Origin: Mycobacterium kiyosense
Lineage (GTDB): Bacteria; Actinomycetota; Actinomycetes; Mycobacteriales; Mycobacteriaceae
Reading direction: 5' to 3'
Assembly: GCA_021654635.1 (NCBI GenBank)
Contig: AP025179.1
Location: 3,658,001 to 3,722,000, forward strand
DNA length: 64,000 nt
This document shows, piece by piece, positions 23,141 through 33,242 of the stretch; the stretch's first letter is position 1, and each line of letters opens with the position of its first letter. A program made the position numbers and the translations under genes. Under the pieces are notes generated by a model that did not search any database, was not told the origin of the DNA, and saw only the letters and a program-made list of their open reading frames with translations.

Positions 23141-24612
23141 ACCGACCCGATTCCGACGAAGCCGGCGACCACGTAGTTGACGCTGTCCTTGAACGCCGTG
23201 GGCGAGAGGTGCTCACGCAGCAGACCCCAGTTGCGTTCCCGGGCCGGACGCGACGGCGACAACAGGTAAGTGCAGCAGAGCGTGGGCAGCCGATCGGTGA
23301 GGAAACTCTTCGGCGGCAACCATTCCACTCCGGACCTCGCCGACTCTTCGCGCAACACGTCCTCAGTCACGATGTTGGCGAAACCGCTTCGCTGGAACGG
23401 CAATACGTGGTGCACGCGGTGCGAGCTCAGGCCGGCCGACAGGAAGCAGTCGACGTAGCGGTTGCCGATCACCTTCAGATCGTGGGCGTGCTCGAGCTGG
23501 TCGACCCCCCAATCCTCCCCTGCTGCTTCGGTTGCCGAGTCCTGGTCCTCGAACTCGTGACTGGCCACCACCATGAAGGTGCTGACCCACAGCGTCGCGA
23601 CGAATTGCAATGCCCAGGCCCAGAAGTCGCCGACGGCCAGGAACACCACCATCTCGGTCACCAGCAGCAACCGCACCCCGGACGACCCGAGGAAGTGCGG
23701 TAACGCGTTGCGCCAGCTGCCGTAGCCCTCTTCGACTCCCACCTTGCGGGTCATGTTCCAGACGTCGGCGATCCGCACCGCCATGCCCGTCACCGTGTGG
23801 CCGAGCTTGTGGACCGTGTGCACGGGCACCCGATACAGCCTGGGCAACCCCATCATCATGGTGAACACGTTCTTCTTGATGTCCACCGCGCTCTGGGTGT
23901 ACGGGTGGTGCAGCAGCGTGTGACCGTCGGCGACCACCAGCGCCAGCGCGATGTAATTGAGGTCGAAGGAGTTGACGAACACCCGGTTCAGGCCGCGCTG
24001 CGCACGGTGCAGAGCGTAGTGGCCGTAGCCGACTAGCGAACTGCGCAACACGACCATCGCAAACACAAAGGCCCACAACGGCATCCACCGCGGCTCGACC
24101 AGGCGCAGCCCCTGCACACCGAAGTAGCCGATCGCCAACAGCACGGCGACAACGTTGAAAAGCCGGTCCATCAACTTGATTCGCGCCGCCAGCGCCGGCT
24201 CGGTCAGCCGCGCCTTGACCCGGTGCATCAGGTCTTCTTGGTTGTCGAACCGGTAGTGCGGGGTGTCGCGCCGGCTGTCGAAGTCTGGTTTGAACAAAAA
24301 CGGCGGGGCGTTGTGCTTGGGATGGATGTCGCGCGGAGTGGCTTCCCGGCCCAGCGAGTAGCGGCGCTCCAGAATGCGTTCGACCACCGTCGGATCGCGG
24401 TGATAGGACGCGATGATCGCTGTGATGTCACGGTTCTTGGTGCGCCCGATGAAGAAGGCACCCCCGGGATGCTTGTCGATCCAGTCGCTCAGGTCGTAGG
24501 CCCGCCCGTTGTACACCCAGACATCGGGCAACACCGGGGGTTCCCCGCCCGGCGGAGGACCGGGGCGCGGGTCGGTCCCGCGCTCCTGAACCTCCGGGAC
24601 GTCGTTGGTCAT
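23137..24612 (-). CDS. Cytochrome b5 / membrane fatty-acid desaturase-hydroxylase fusion (Rv1371-like)
   Basis: 491 aa. An N-terminal cytochrome b5-like haem domain (DLSDWIDKHPGGAFFIG, about residues 40-56) is followed by a membrane desaturase domain with hydrophobic segments and three histidine boxes (GHYALH, HTLLHH, SSHRVHH). It should introduce a double bond or hydroxyl into an acyl chain using electrons delivered through its own b5 domain. The ATG at 24612 has GGAGG 8 nt upstream. First gene of the desaturase-pks18-sulfotransferase operon, where it may tailor the acyl starter or the pyrone chain. Confidence 0.87.
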   Translation of the reverse strand: MTNDVPEVQERGTDPRPGPPPGGEPPVLPDVWVYNGRAYDLSDWIDKHPGGAFFIGRTKNRDITAIIASYHRDPTVVERILERRYSLGREATPRDIHPKHNAPPFLFKPDFDSRRDTPHYRFDNQEDLMHRVKARLTEPALAARIKLMDRLFNVVAVLLAIGYFGVQGLRLVEPRWMPLWAFVFAMVVLRSSLVGYGHYALHRAQRGLNRVFVNSFDLNYIALALVVADGHTLLHHPYTQSAVDIKKNVFTMMMGLPRLYRVPVHTVHKLGHTVTGMAVRIADVWNMTRKVGVEEGYGSWRNALPHFLGSSGVRLLLVTEMVVFLAVGDFWAWALQFVATLWVSTFMVVASHEFEDQDSATEAAGEDWGVDQLEHAHDLKVIGNRYVDCFLSAGLSSHRVHHVLPFQRSGFANIVTEDVLREESARSGVEWLPPKSFLTDRLPTLCCTYLLSPSRPARERNWGLLREHLSPTAFKDSVNYVVAGFVGIGSV

Positions 24613-24844
24613 TGCTGGTCCTCCAGGTCTGGTCGAGTGAAATCGGCTGCGCGCCGGGCTTTCCGGCGAGTTGGCCCAAATAGTGCAAGCTCGGCCTTGA
24701 TGGAGCCTTGGAGAATTCTCAATGGCTGCACGCTGGGATCCTGCGCATCACTGGAGACGAACTGCGGACGAGAACCGACCCGGAGTCCGGCGGCCGCAAT
24801 GCAGTGCCGCACATCCGGGTCGGTTCCCTACCCGAACGAGCCCG

Positions 24845-25711
24845 TTATCCCTGCGGGTTGGGGATGGTCACCGGCGCTCCCCAATTGGACAGCGTGATGG
24901 TGACGTGACCCTTGTCCTTGTCGAGCACCATCCGCACCAGGTAGGCACTCGGCGGATTGCCCGGAGCGCCCGGCGCCTTCGCGTCGACGATGTAGAGGGT
25001 GATCGGCAGCGGACCCTTGGCGTCCTTGCCGATCTGCGGCACCAGCGGGTCGACGACAGCCGGGTCGATCGTCCCGGTCACCTTGATGGTGGCCACCCCG
25101 TCGATGTTCTCGTTACCGGCGATCTGCGGACTCTGGACCTTGGCGATCACGGAGCCGATTCCCCTGTCCTTGTCCAGCACCACACCGGGGTCGTAGATCT
25201 TGTCCGCCGGCCCGGCCGAGGTGTACTTTCCGGTGTCGTCCTTGGTGTACATCGTCTTCTTGGTGACCACGAACTGCTTGGGCACCGCGGGTGCCTGTGG
25301 TTGCAGCCGGATCATGGCGTCACCGACGGCTTGCCCCCCGAGTTCCTGCGGCTGGTTGGTGACGTCGGCGTTGACCGACTCCATCGGCAAGGTGTTGATG
25401 TCGGCGGTCTGCAGGTTCACGTGCAGAGAGTGCAACCCGGTGGTGGCCTTGGAGCTGTCCTGCAGCAACTGCTGCGCCTCCGGCGAGGGAGCCGCCGACG
25501 AACCGGAGCTGGCCCCGGAGGTCGCCGATGAGGCCGCGGATCCGGAAGTCGCCGATGTCGAGGACGTGGCGGTCGAATTCTTGTTTCCACATCCGGTGAT
25601 GACCGTCGCGACAACGGCCGCGGCGAACACAATCGCGACTGACGGCCGGGTCCAGGATCGGCAGGAAACACGTCGTTGGGAAATTTGCGCTTGTGAGATC
25701 AAGCCATTCAT
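24845..25711 (-). CDS. lprF: LprF-like lipoprotein of the LppX/LprG family
   Basis: 288 aa. The signal peptide ends in the lipobox VITGC, so the protein is lipidated and exported. A Ser/Ala/Gly-rich linker (about residues 45-75) precedes the LppX/LprAFG fold (PEAQQLLQDSSKATTGLHSL ... LSNWGAPVTIPNPQG), which holds acylated lipids in a hydrophobic cavity and carries them across the periplasm. The linker is longer than in M. tuberculosis LprF. The ATG at 25711 (MNGLISQAQ) matches that protein. Its place next to the lipid operon suggests possible transport of related lipids. Confidence 0.9.
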   Translation of the reverse strand: MNGLISQAQISQRRVSCRSWTRPSVAIVFAAAVVATVITGCGNKNSTATSSTSATSGSAASSATSGASSGSSAAPSPEAQQLLQDSSKATTGLHSLHVNLQTADINTLPMESVNADVTNQPQELGGQAVGDAMIRLQPQAPAVPKQFVVTKKTMYTKDDTGKYTSAGPADKIYDPGVVLDKDRGIGSVIAKVQSPQIAGNENIDGVATIKVTGTIDPAVVDPLVPQIGKDAKGPLPITLYIVDAKAPGAPGNPPSAYLVRMVLDKDKGHVTITLSNWGAPVTIPNPQG

Positions 25712-26071
25712 GGCCAGCCTTTGCTGAGTTAACCAACCAGTGGTAGCGAGCGGCGGGCCGCCGCCCTCGTCGTACGGTATGCCGGAGCCTGGAAACCCAG
25801 GCACCGGCCATGGTCGCGGGTCTCGGTGACTGCACACCCCGCACCCTGGTTCACCGGCGACGACACCGTCAACAGCACGTCGCCGCCCTCACAGCGTGTT
25901 CCCCAGATCACAATTGCCGGAGAGCGCGACAGTAACATGCGGCTGCGATGGTGCAAACGGTTTCGCAGAAGTAACTGACCGGCCCGAGGGCCGCCCGGCG
26001 CGCTCTTTGCGGAGCCGCCAATTTGTCGGCGCGCGCGTCGCCTCGACGGACCGGGCGGCTAACCTACCCGG
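25712..26071. other. 360-bp divergent intergenic region, lprF / beta-lactamase-like gene
   Basis: This stretch must contain promoters for both genes. I see no further gene, no strong palindrome and no repeat. The beta-lactamase-like gene has no clear ribosome-binding site before its GTG, so its transcript may be leaderless, common in mycobacteria. Confidence 0.4.
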
Positions 26072-27277
26072 GTGAATCTCGACGGCAATCAGGCAACCAT
26101 CCGCGAGGTCTGTGACGCCGGTCTGCTCTCCGGAGCGGTGACGGTGGTCTGGCAGCGTGGAGAAGTGTTGCAAGTCAACGAAATCGGCTACCGCGATGTC
26201 GAGGCGGGGCTACCGATGCAGCGCGACACGCTGTTTCGTATCGCCTCGATGACCAAACCCGTCACCGTGGCGGCCGTGATGAGCCTGGTCGACGAGGGCA
26301 AACTGACTCTGCGCGATCCGGTCGCGCGGTGGGCACCGGAACTCGCCGATCCCAGGGTGCTCGACGACCCACACGGCCCGCTGGACCGAACGCATCCCGC
26401 CCGGCGGCCGATCCTGATCGAGGATCTGCTCACCCACACCAGCGGGCTGGCCTACGGGTTCTCGGTGGGCGGCCCGATCGGCCGGTCCTACCTACGACTG
26501 CCGTTCAACCAGGGTTCCGACGTCTGGCTCGCCGAACTCGCCGCGCTGCCGCTGGTCCACCAACCCGGTGAAAAGGTGACCTACAGCCACGCCATCGACG
26601 TGCTGGGCGTCATTCTGTCCCGCATCGAGGGCAAGCCGCTCTACGAGGTTTTCGACGAGCGCGTGCTCGGTCCGGTGGGCATGCCCGACACTGGGTTCTT
26701 CGTAGCGCCCGGGGCGCGCTCCCGCGCGGCCACCATGTACCGGCACGACGAAAACGACCAGTTGCGTCACGACGTGATGGGACCACCGCAGGTCAAGCCG
26801 CCGTCGTTCTGCAACGCCGGCGGCGGGCTGTGGTCCACCGCCGACGACTACCTGCGGTTCATCCGGATGCTGCTCGGCGACGGGTCAATCGACGGCGTGC
26901 GGGTGCTGTCCCCGGAATCGGTGCGGTTGATGCGCACCGACCGGCTGACCGAGGAGCAGAAGCGGCACCACTTCCTCGGCTCGCCGTATTGGGTGGGCCG
27001 CGGGTTCGGGCTGAACCTGTCGGTGGTGACCGATCCGGCCAAGGCCACCCCGCTGTTCGGGCCCGGCGGCGTGGGCACGTTCAGCTGGCCGGGCGCCTAC
27101 GGGACGTGGTGGCAGGCCGACCCCAGCGCGGACCTGATCCTGATGTACCTGATCCAGTACTGCCCCGACCTGACCGTCAACGCCGCCGCCGCGGTAGCGG
27201 GCAACCCGACCCTGGCCCGGCTGCGCACCGCCCAACCGCGGTTCGTCCGGCACACCTACCGCGCGCTGGGGCTGTAG
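26072..27277 (+). CDS. Class C beta-lactamase-related serine hydrolase (Rv1367c-like)
   Basis: 401 aa of the beta-lactamase/DD-peptidase/esterase superfamily. The active-site Ser-x-x-Lys is SMTK near residue 69, the Tyr motif is YSH near residue 172, and the domain ends with GPGGVGTFSWPGAYGTWW. No signal peptide is seen, so it is probably cytoplasmic and acts as an esterase or similar rather than as an antibiotic-degrading enzyme. GTG start at 26072, with no obvious ribosome site. Confidence 0.85.
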   Translation: MNLDGNQATIREVCDAGLLSGAVTVVWQRGEVLQVNEIGYRDVEAGLPMQRDTLFRIASMTKPVTVAAVMSLVDEGKLTLRDPVARWAPELADPRVLDDPHGPLDRTHPARRPILIEDLLTHTSGLAYGFSVGGPIGRSYLRLPFNQGSDVWLAELAALPLVHQPGEKVTYSHAIDVLGVILSRIEGKPLYEVFDERVLGPVGMPDTGFFVAPGARSRAATMYRHDENDQLRHDVMGPPQVKPPSFCNAGGGLWSTADDYLRFIRMLLGDGSIDGVRVLSPESVRLMRTDRLTEEQKRHHFLGSPYWVGRGFGLNLSVVTDPAKATPLFGPGGVGTFSWPGAYGTWWQADPSADLILMYLIQYCPDLTVNAAAAVAGNPTLARLRTAQPRFVRHTYRALGL

Positions 27278-27328
27278 GGAAAGCTTTGAGGCTGGAGCCA
27301 TGGCCGAGTCACCGGCGATGCTGTCCGA

Positions 27329-30021
27329 CTATCCGGCCATGTCCAGCGCCAACCGGGCGTAGGCGCGCACGTCGGCGTCGTTGTCCTTCAGCGCGATACC
27401 CAGCGCATGCCGGGCGGCGCTCTGGTCGGACCAGCGAGTCAGGCTGAGCACGGCCGCTTTTCGGACGTCCAGATGCGCGTCGCCCAATGCATCTGCCAGC
27501 CGCGGCACCGCGAACTCGGCGCCGGCCCCCGCCAGGGCCCGCGCCGTGCCTTCGCGGACCTGCCAGGCCGGTGCCCGCAGGGCCTGCTCGACCTGCCCCA
27601 AATCTTCTGTGCTACAACCGATTTTGCCGATGGCGGTCAAGGCCGCGGCGCGCACCAGCGGGTCGGGGTCGGCGATCAGCCGGCCTGCGGCCCGGCCGGT
27701 GTCGGGGCAGTCGCGCAGCGTCGCCAGGCCGGCGGCCGCGGCGATGCGGACCTCGCGGTTCTCGTCGCCGGTGGCGGCGATCACCCCGGCGGCGTCGTCC
27801 ACCGACACCAGTGCGTGCACCGCCTCGATGCGCACCCGGTGATCGTCGTCGGCGAGGGCCCGGCGGTACAAGTCCGGCTCACCGGCGCGCCGCGCGGCCA
27901 ACAGATAGACTGCGGCCGCCCGCACCACCCGGTCGGGCGAATCCAGGTGACCACGGGCCTGCGCCGGGTCGGGCAGCACCTCGACCAGCTCCCGGACTCC
28001 CTCGGCGGCGGTGCGGCGCACCGAAGCGTCGGCGTCGTCCAGCGCGGCCAGCAGCGCTGGTCCGTAGCCGTCGGGCGTGTGCTCGGTCAGCGTGGCCACC
28101 GCGGTGCGCCGCACCCGGGATCGGGGTCGGTGAGGTAGTCGGCAAGCGTTTCGGTGGTGGGCTCGTCGAGCGCCAGCACCGCGGCGATGCGCGGCGAGGG
28201 CGGCTCCACCGCGGGCGCCGCGGTGATCCGCGACCGGGTGGTCGCCGGCGCCTGCCCGCCGACCAGCGCGGGCTCCTGCACGTCGAGCTCCCGCTGGTCG
28301 GCCGGCGGCAGGCCGTCGAGTTCGGGCACCGACACGAAATACGGCGCCACCGGCCGCTTGCGGAACAGCATGTCCCCGCCGGGACCCTTGCACAGGTTGA
28401 GGTGATAGCCCCACTGGCTGTCGTCGCGGCCGGGCAGGTCGGCGCGGTCATGGTAGAGGCCCCAGCGTGATTCGGTCCGGGTCAGCGAGGACCGGGCGGC
28501 CATCTCGGCGCAGTCGCGGATGAATGACACCTCGACGGCGCGCATCAGCTCGTGCGGGGTGCGCGCACCCATGGCGGCGATCTCGTCGCGCATCCGCTCG
28601 AAGGTGCGCACCGCGATGGACAGCTTGGCCGCCGACTTCGGCGGCGCCACATAGTCGTTGACGAAGCGCCGCAGCTTGTACTCCACCTGCGGTTGCGGCG
28701 GCCCGTCCGGATGGCGCAACGGGCGGTAGATCAACTCGTGCGCCTCTCGCAATTGTTCGGACGGGAGTTGTTGTGGTGCAGCAACTTCCAAAACGGACGA
28801 GGCAGCATCGGCACCGGCCAGATCGCCGAAGACGAACGCCCCGATCATGTAGTTGTGCGGCACGCACGCCAGGTCACCGGCGGCGTACAGGCCCGGCACC
28901 GTGGTGCGGGCATGCTCGTCGACCCACACCCCGGATGCGGAATGCCCACTGCACAAACCGATTTCTGAGATATGCATCTCGATGTCGTGGGTGCGGTAGT
29001 CGTGGCCGCGGTTCGCGTGGAACGTGCCGCGGGTGGGCCGTTCGGTGGTGTGCAGGATGTTCTCCAGCGCGGTCAGCGTCTCGTCGGGCAGGTGTGACAC
29101 CTTCAGGTAGATGGGTCCGCGGGCGGAGTCGATCTCGGATTTCACCTCGGCCATCATCTGCCCCGACCAGTAGTCGGAGTCGACGAACCGTTCTCCGTCG
29201 GCGTTGACCTGGTACCCGCCGAACGGGTTGGCCACGTACGCGCAGGCCGGGCCGTTGTAGTCCTTGATCAGCGGGTTGACCTGGAAGCACTCGATGCCGG
29301 ACAGCTCGGCGCCGGCGTGATAGGCCATCGAGTAGCCGTCCCCGGCGTTGGTCGGGTTCTCGTAGGTGCCGTACAAATACCCCGAGGCGGGCAGACCCAG
29401 CCGGCCGCACGCACCCGTCGCCAGGATCACCGCCTTGGCGCCGACGGCGACGAATTCGCCGGTGCGGGTGTGCAACGCGGCGGCGCCGACGGCCCGGCCG
29501 TCGGCGACCAGGACCCGGACCGGCATCAGGCGGTTCTCGATGCGGATCTTCTCCCGCATGGAGCGCTGCCGCAGCACCCGGTACAAGGCCTTCTTGACGT
29601 CCTTGCCCTCGGGCATCGGCAGCACATAGGAGCCCGAGCGGTGCACCCGGCGCACCGCATACTCGCCATGGGAGTCCTTTTCGAACTTGACCCCGTAACG
29701 TTCCAGCCGCTGCACCATGGCGAAGCCGCGGGTGGCGGTCTGATATACGGTGCGCTGGTTGACGATTCCGTCGTTGGCCCGGGTGATCTCGGCGACGTAG
29801 TCCTCCGGTTCGGCCTTGCCGGGGATGACGGCGTTGTTCACCCCGTCCATGCCCATCGCCAACGCGCCCGAGTGCCGCACATGCGCCTTCTCCAACAGCA
29901 GCACCTGGGCGCCGTGCTCGGCCGCGGTCAGCGCCGCCATGGTGCCCGCGGTGCCGCCACCGATCACCAGCACGTCACAATCCAGCCGCACCTGCGGTTG
30001 CACGTCCGGGATCTGCATCAT
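27329..30021 (-). CDS. AprA/FrdA-like FAD flavoprotein fused to HEAT repeats (one frameshift)
   Basis: The N-terminal part (about 630 residues) is a fumarate-reductase/adenylylsulfate-reductase-type flavoprotein: DVLVIGGGTAGTMAAL dinucleotide motif, VRHSGALAMGMDGVNN flavin loop, and the C-terminal FAD segment GLYAAGDLACVPHNY. After a proline-rich linker come about nine HEAT-like helical repeats (for example DADASVRRTAAEGVRELVE). The frame breaks near 28115, where one missing C (CCC for CCCC) separates YLTDPDP from VRRTAVATL; restored length is about 897 aa. The ATG at 30021 overlaps the ATPase stop. It probably works with the ferredoxin of the same operon; substrate unknown. Confidence 0.8.
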
Positions 30022-30770
30022 GCCGCCACCACCGAATGATCGAGCGCGGCGATGATCTCGGCACGCAGCGCCGGACGGGGCGTGTCGACGCGCGGCTCGG
30101 GCACATCGATGACCGCGCGCAGCGGTTGTCCGGCCTTGCCCAGCACCGCGATTCGATCACCCAGCAACAGCGCCTCGTCCACGTCGTGGGTGACGAACAC
30201 CACGGTGGTGGGATGGGAACTCCAGGTGTCGATCAGCAATCTCTGCATGGCGGAACGGGTTTGGGTGTCCAGCGCGCCGAACGGCTCGTCCATCATCACC
30301 GCCCGCGGCGCGCCGGCCAGACCTCGGGCCAGCTGGACGCGCTGCCGCATGCCGCCGGACAGGCTCTTGGGCAGGTAGTCGCCGAAGCCGCCGAGCCCGA
30401 GTTCGGCGATCCACCTTTCGGCCTGCGCACGCCGCCCGGCCCGCGGCACACCACGCAGCCGCAGCGCGAGTTCGATGTTGGATCGCACACTGCGCCAGGG
30501 CAACAGCGCGTTGTCCTGAAACACCATGCCGCGGTCACCCGAGGTGGTGGTGACCTCGACGCCGTCGGCCAGCACCCGGCCGGCGTCGGGCCGCAGCAAC
30601 CCCGCCACCGCCCGCAGCACGGTGGACTTGCCGCAACCCGACGGTCCGGTGAGCACCAGGATCTCACCCGGACGCACCACCAGGCTCAGCCCGTCGATGA
30701 CCGGTTCTCCGGTGTAGGACAATCGAACTCGATCGAGTTCCAGGCTCATCGCGTGGCTCGTCGGGGTCAT
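30018..30770 (-). CDS. ABC transporter ATPase, nitrate/sulfonate/taurine type
   Basis: 250 aa. Walker [11 protein letters not shown]-loop [10 protein letters not shown], signature [15 protein letters not shown], Walker [13 protein letters not shown] and the switch His in [11 protein letters not shown] are all intact. The GALD form and overall sequence place it with SsuB/TauB/NrtD ATPases that energise sulfonate, taurine or nitrate uptake. The ATG at 30770 has AGGAGGAG upstream and overlaps the permease stop. Confidence 0.92.
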   Translation of the reverse strand: MTPTSHAMSLELDRVRLSYTGEPVIDGLSLVVRPGEILVLTGPSGCGKSTVLRAVAGLLRPDAGRVLADGVEVTTTSGDRGMVFQDNALLPWRSVRSNIELALRLRGVPRAGRRAQAERWIAELGLGGFGDYLPKSLSGGMRQRVQLARGLAGAPRAVMMDEPFGALDTQTRSAMQRLLIDTWSSHPTTVVFVTHDVDEALLLGDRIAVLGKAGQPLRAVIDVPEPRVDTPRPALRAEIIAALDHSVVAA

Positions 30771-31621
30771 CTTTGCTCCTCCTGCGCGCGCGGTAGCCAG
30801 CGCGTCACCCGCCGGCCGAGAAGTTCCACTGCCGCGGCCGTGACGAAGCCGAGGACGCCGATCGTGATGATCCCGACGAACACCTGCGGATAGGCCAGCA
30901 CCGTGTAGTCCTGCCAGGTGCGGTATCCGACCCCCAGCCGGCCGGAGATCATCTCCGCGGAGATCACACAGATCCACGCCACCCCCATGCCCACCGACAG
31001 GCCGCCGAACACGCCGGGCAGGATGCCGGGCAGCACCACCTGGGTCAGCACCTCCCAGCGCCGGCCGCCCAAGGTGCGCACCGAGTCCTCCCACAGCGTG
31101 GGCAGCGCCCGCACGGCGTGACGGGTGCTGACCATGATCGGGAAAAAGGCGGCCAGGAACGTGATGAACACGATCCCGGCTTCGTCGGTGGGAAAGAGCA
31201 GGATCGCCACCGGCACCATCGCGATAGCGGGGATGGGCCGGGCCAGCTCGGTCAACGGGCCGATGGTGTCGGCGAACAACTTCGAACGCCCGAGCAGCAC
31301 CCCGGTCGCGACACCGATCACCGCGGCGATGCCGAACCCGGTCAGGATGCGCAGCAGGGACTGCGCCAAATCCAGCCAGTACTCGTAGGTTTGCAGCCGG
31401 CGGTTCGCCGCATGGGTGATCTCGGTGACGGTCGGCAGCGTGTCGAACCGCAGCCAGAACCGCACCTTGCCGGCGGTGAGCAGCTGCCACAACCCGACCG
31501 CCGCGAGCACCGACGCCAGCCGCAGCAGCCGCGACCGCCACGGCGAGCGCGTCCGTCGTAGCGTCACGAAGACCGGGGCGGGGACCGCCCCGACCACCCT
31601 GTCGGTCAACTCGGCCGTCAT
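30767..31621 (-). CDS. ABC transporter permease, SsuC/TauC type
   Basis: 284-aa inner-membrane permease with about six helices. The cytoplasmic EAA-like coupling loop (EDSVRTLGGRRWEVLTQVVLPGILPGVFGGL) and the segment ARPIPAIAMVPVAILLF are typical of the sulfonate/nitrate family. The ATG at 31621 overlaps the stop of the binding-protein gene as ATGA. Confidence 0.92.
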   Translation of the reverse strand: MTAELTDRVVGAVPAPVFVTLRRTRSPWRSRLLRLASVLAAVGLWQLLTAGKVRFWLRFDTLPTVTEITHAANRRLQTYEYWLDLAQSLLRILTGFGIAAVIGVATGVLLGRSKLFADTIGPLTELARPIPAIAMVPVAILLFPTDEAGIVFITFLAAFFPIMVSTRHAVRALPTLWEDSVRTLGGRRWEVLTQVVLPGILPGVFGGLSVGMGVAWICVISAEMISGRLGVGYRTWQDYTVLAYPQVFVGIITIGVLGFVTAAAVELLGRRVTRWLPRAQEEQR

Positions 31622-33003
31622 AGCGAACCTCCCAGTGCCTGTTGATAATTCACCGTCACCGCGCCCGGGTGCGCGGCCAGGTAACGCCGCGCCCCGGCCA
31701 CCGTGCCGAACGGGCGGTAGACGGCACCGTCGCGCACCCAGACCGCCTTGTCGGCGAACCAGCGGGTGCCCAGCTCGGCGTCGGGCACGTAGGCGGCGCG
31801 CACTTTCGCGCCGCGGGCGGTCGCATCCCGGACCGCCTGCAACAGGGCGGTCGGACTGGCCACCGGCTGCGTCGCGGCGGCGCCGTCCAGCCACAGTTCA
31901 CTGGCCAGCGCGGGATCCCCGCCAAGAGCCGACGGGTTGGTGGTGCGCCGGCGCACCGCCGCGTAATCCAGTCCGCGCGCGCCGAACACCGCACGCAGCG
32001 GCTCCTCCTGCACGAAACCGTCGATGTCGACGTCGGCGAAATCGCCGATCGACTTCAGGTACGGGACATCGCCTTTGAGCGCCTCCACCAACGACGGCTT
32101 CAGCGTGGCGTCGAAGGAGGTACCGCCGGGCCCGTTGTAGAGGTACACCACTTCCTGTGGCAGCCCGCTGGCCTCGGCGACGATGCGGGCGGCCTCCAGC
32201 GGCCTGGTGTTGAGGAAGTCGGTGGCGTCCAGTTGCGCCTGCAGGAACGCCGCCAGCACTTCGGGGTGGGCGCCGGCGTAGGCCCGCCGCGCCACCACAC
32301 CGTGCAGGGTCGGCACATCCAGTTCGGCCCCGTCGTAGAGCAATTTGCCCTTGTTCTGGTAGACCAGCAGCCCCGGCCACGCGACGAACTGTGAAAGCGC
32401 TTGCACCTGACCGGATTCCAGGGCCGAGGCACCCACCTGCGGCTGCTGGTTGAGCACGTCGACTCCGGATACGTTGTCCTTGGCCAGGGCTCGCACCAAG
32501 GTGCCGTGGCCGGCCGAACCCACCGAGGCCGACACCTTCGTGCCGGACAAATCGGCAAGCGTGGTGGCAGCCGAATCAGGCTTCACCACAACCATGTTCA
32601 GTGCGCCCTTGGGGTTGTACCCGGTGACCGAGACCAGCTCGGTACGCGCGCGGGGGTTGGCCTGCGTCTTGGAACCGTTGATCAGCAGGGGGTAGTCCCC
32701 CATCGAGCCGATGTCGATCTTCTCGGCCAGCATCTGCGCGGTGATCGGGGCGCCGGTGTCGTAGTCCTGCCAGCGCACCGCGTATCGGGTTCCGGTGCGG
32801 GCGGTGATGTCGGCCAGCCGGTGCTCCAGGTAGCCCTGGGCGCGCAGCAAGGTGCCGGCGGTGACGGTGTTGATGGTCTTGGACTGGTAGCCGACGACGA
32901 CGTTGACCACCCCGGCGGAATCGGCCATCGACTCCAATGAGCAGCCCGAACTCAGGGTCGCCGCCACGATCACCACCGACATAAGGGCGGCGCGGAGTTT
33001 CAT
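31618..33003 (-). CDS. ABC substrate-binding lipoprotein with extra C-terminal domain
   Basis: 461 aa. The signal peptide ends in lipobox LSSGC. Residues of about 30-330 form an SsuA/NrtA-like periplasmic binding protein (VVVGYQSKTINTVTAGTLL, KIDIGSMGDYPLLING, GTKVSASVGSAGHGTLVRAL). About 100 further C-terminal residues (RGAKVRAAYVPDAELG, WFADKAVWVRDG, YRPFGTVAGARRYLAAHPG) exceed the usual family length and recall the NosL-like fold; I cannot confirm that. The ligand may be a sulfonate or another small anion. The stop overlaps the permease start. Confidence 0.82.
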   Translation of the reverse strand: MKLRAALMSVVIVAATLSSGCSLESMADSAGVVNVVVGYQSKTINTVTAGTLLRAQGYLEHRLADITARTGTRYAVRWQDYDTGAPITAQMLAEKIDIGSMGDYPLLINGSKTQANPRARTELVSVTGYNPKGALNMVVVKPDSAATTLADLSGTKVSASVGSAGHGTLVRALAKDNVSGVDVLNQQPQVGASALESGQVQALSQFVAWPGLLVYQNKGKLLYDGAELDVPTLHGVVARRAYAGAHPEVLAAFLQAQLDATDFLNTRPLEAARIVAEASGLPQEVVYLYNGPGGTSFDATLKPSLVEALKGDVPYLKSIGDFADVDIDGFVQEEPLRAVFGARGLDYAAVRRRTTNPSALGGDPALASELWLDGAAATQPVASPTALLQAVRDATARGAKVRAAYVPDAELGTRWFADKAVWVRDGAVYRPFGTVAGARRYLAAHPGAVTVNYQQALGGSL

Positions 33004-33011
33004 GGTCGGTC

Positions 33012-33242
33012 CTAGCGGAGTAGATAGGGCATGTTGACGGTGACGGCGCCGGTCGGACAGCGGGCCGCGCACGGCCCGCAGTACCAGCATTCGTCGACGT
33101 GCATGAACGCTTTGCCGGTGTCGGGGTTGATCGCCAGCGCGTCCAGCGGGCAGACCTCGACGCACAGCGTGCAACCGTCGATGCACAGCGACTCGTCGAT
33201 GGTGACCGGCACGTCGGCGCGGTTGTTGCTGACCAGTGTCAA
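33012..33242 (-). CDS. Ferredoxin with two [4Fe-4S] clusters (AprB-like)
   Basis: 76 aa. Two cysteine sets are visible: CIDGCTLCVEVCP and CWYCGPCAARCP. The first has three residues between its first two cysteines, the second has the standard CxxCxxCxxxCP. This should hold two 4Fe-4S clusters and carry electrons to or from the flavoprotein, as AprB does for AprA. The ATG at 33242 overlaps the stop of the GntR gene. Confidence 0.9.
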   Translation of the reverse strand: MTLVSNNRADVPVTIDESLCIDGCTLCVEVCPLDALAINPDTGKAFMHVDECWYCGPCAARCPTGAVTVNMPYLLR

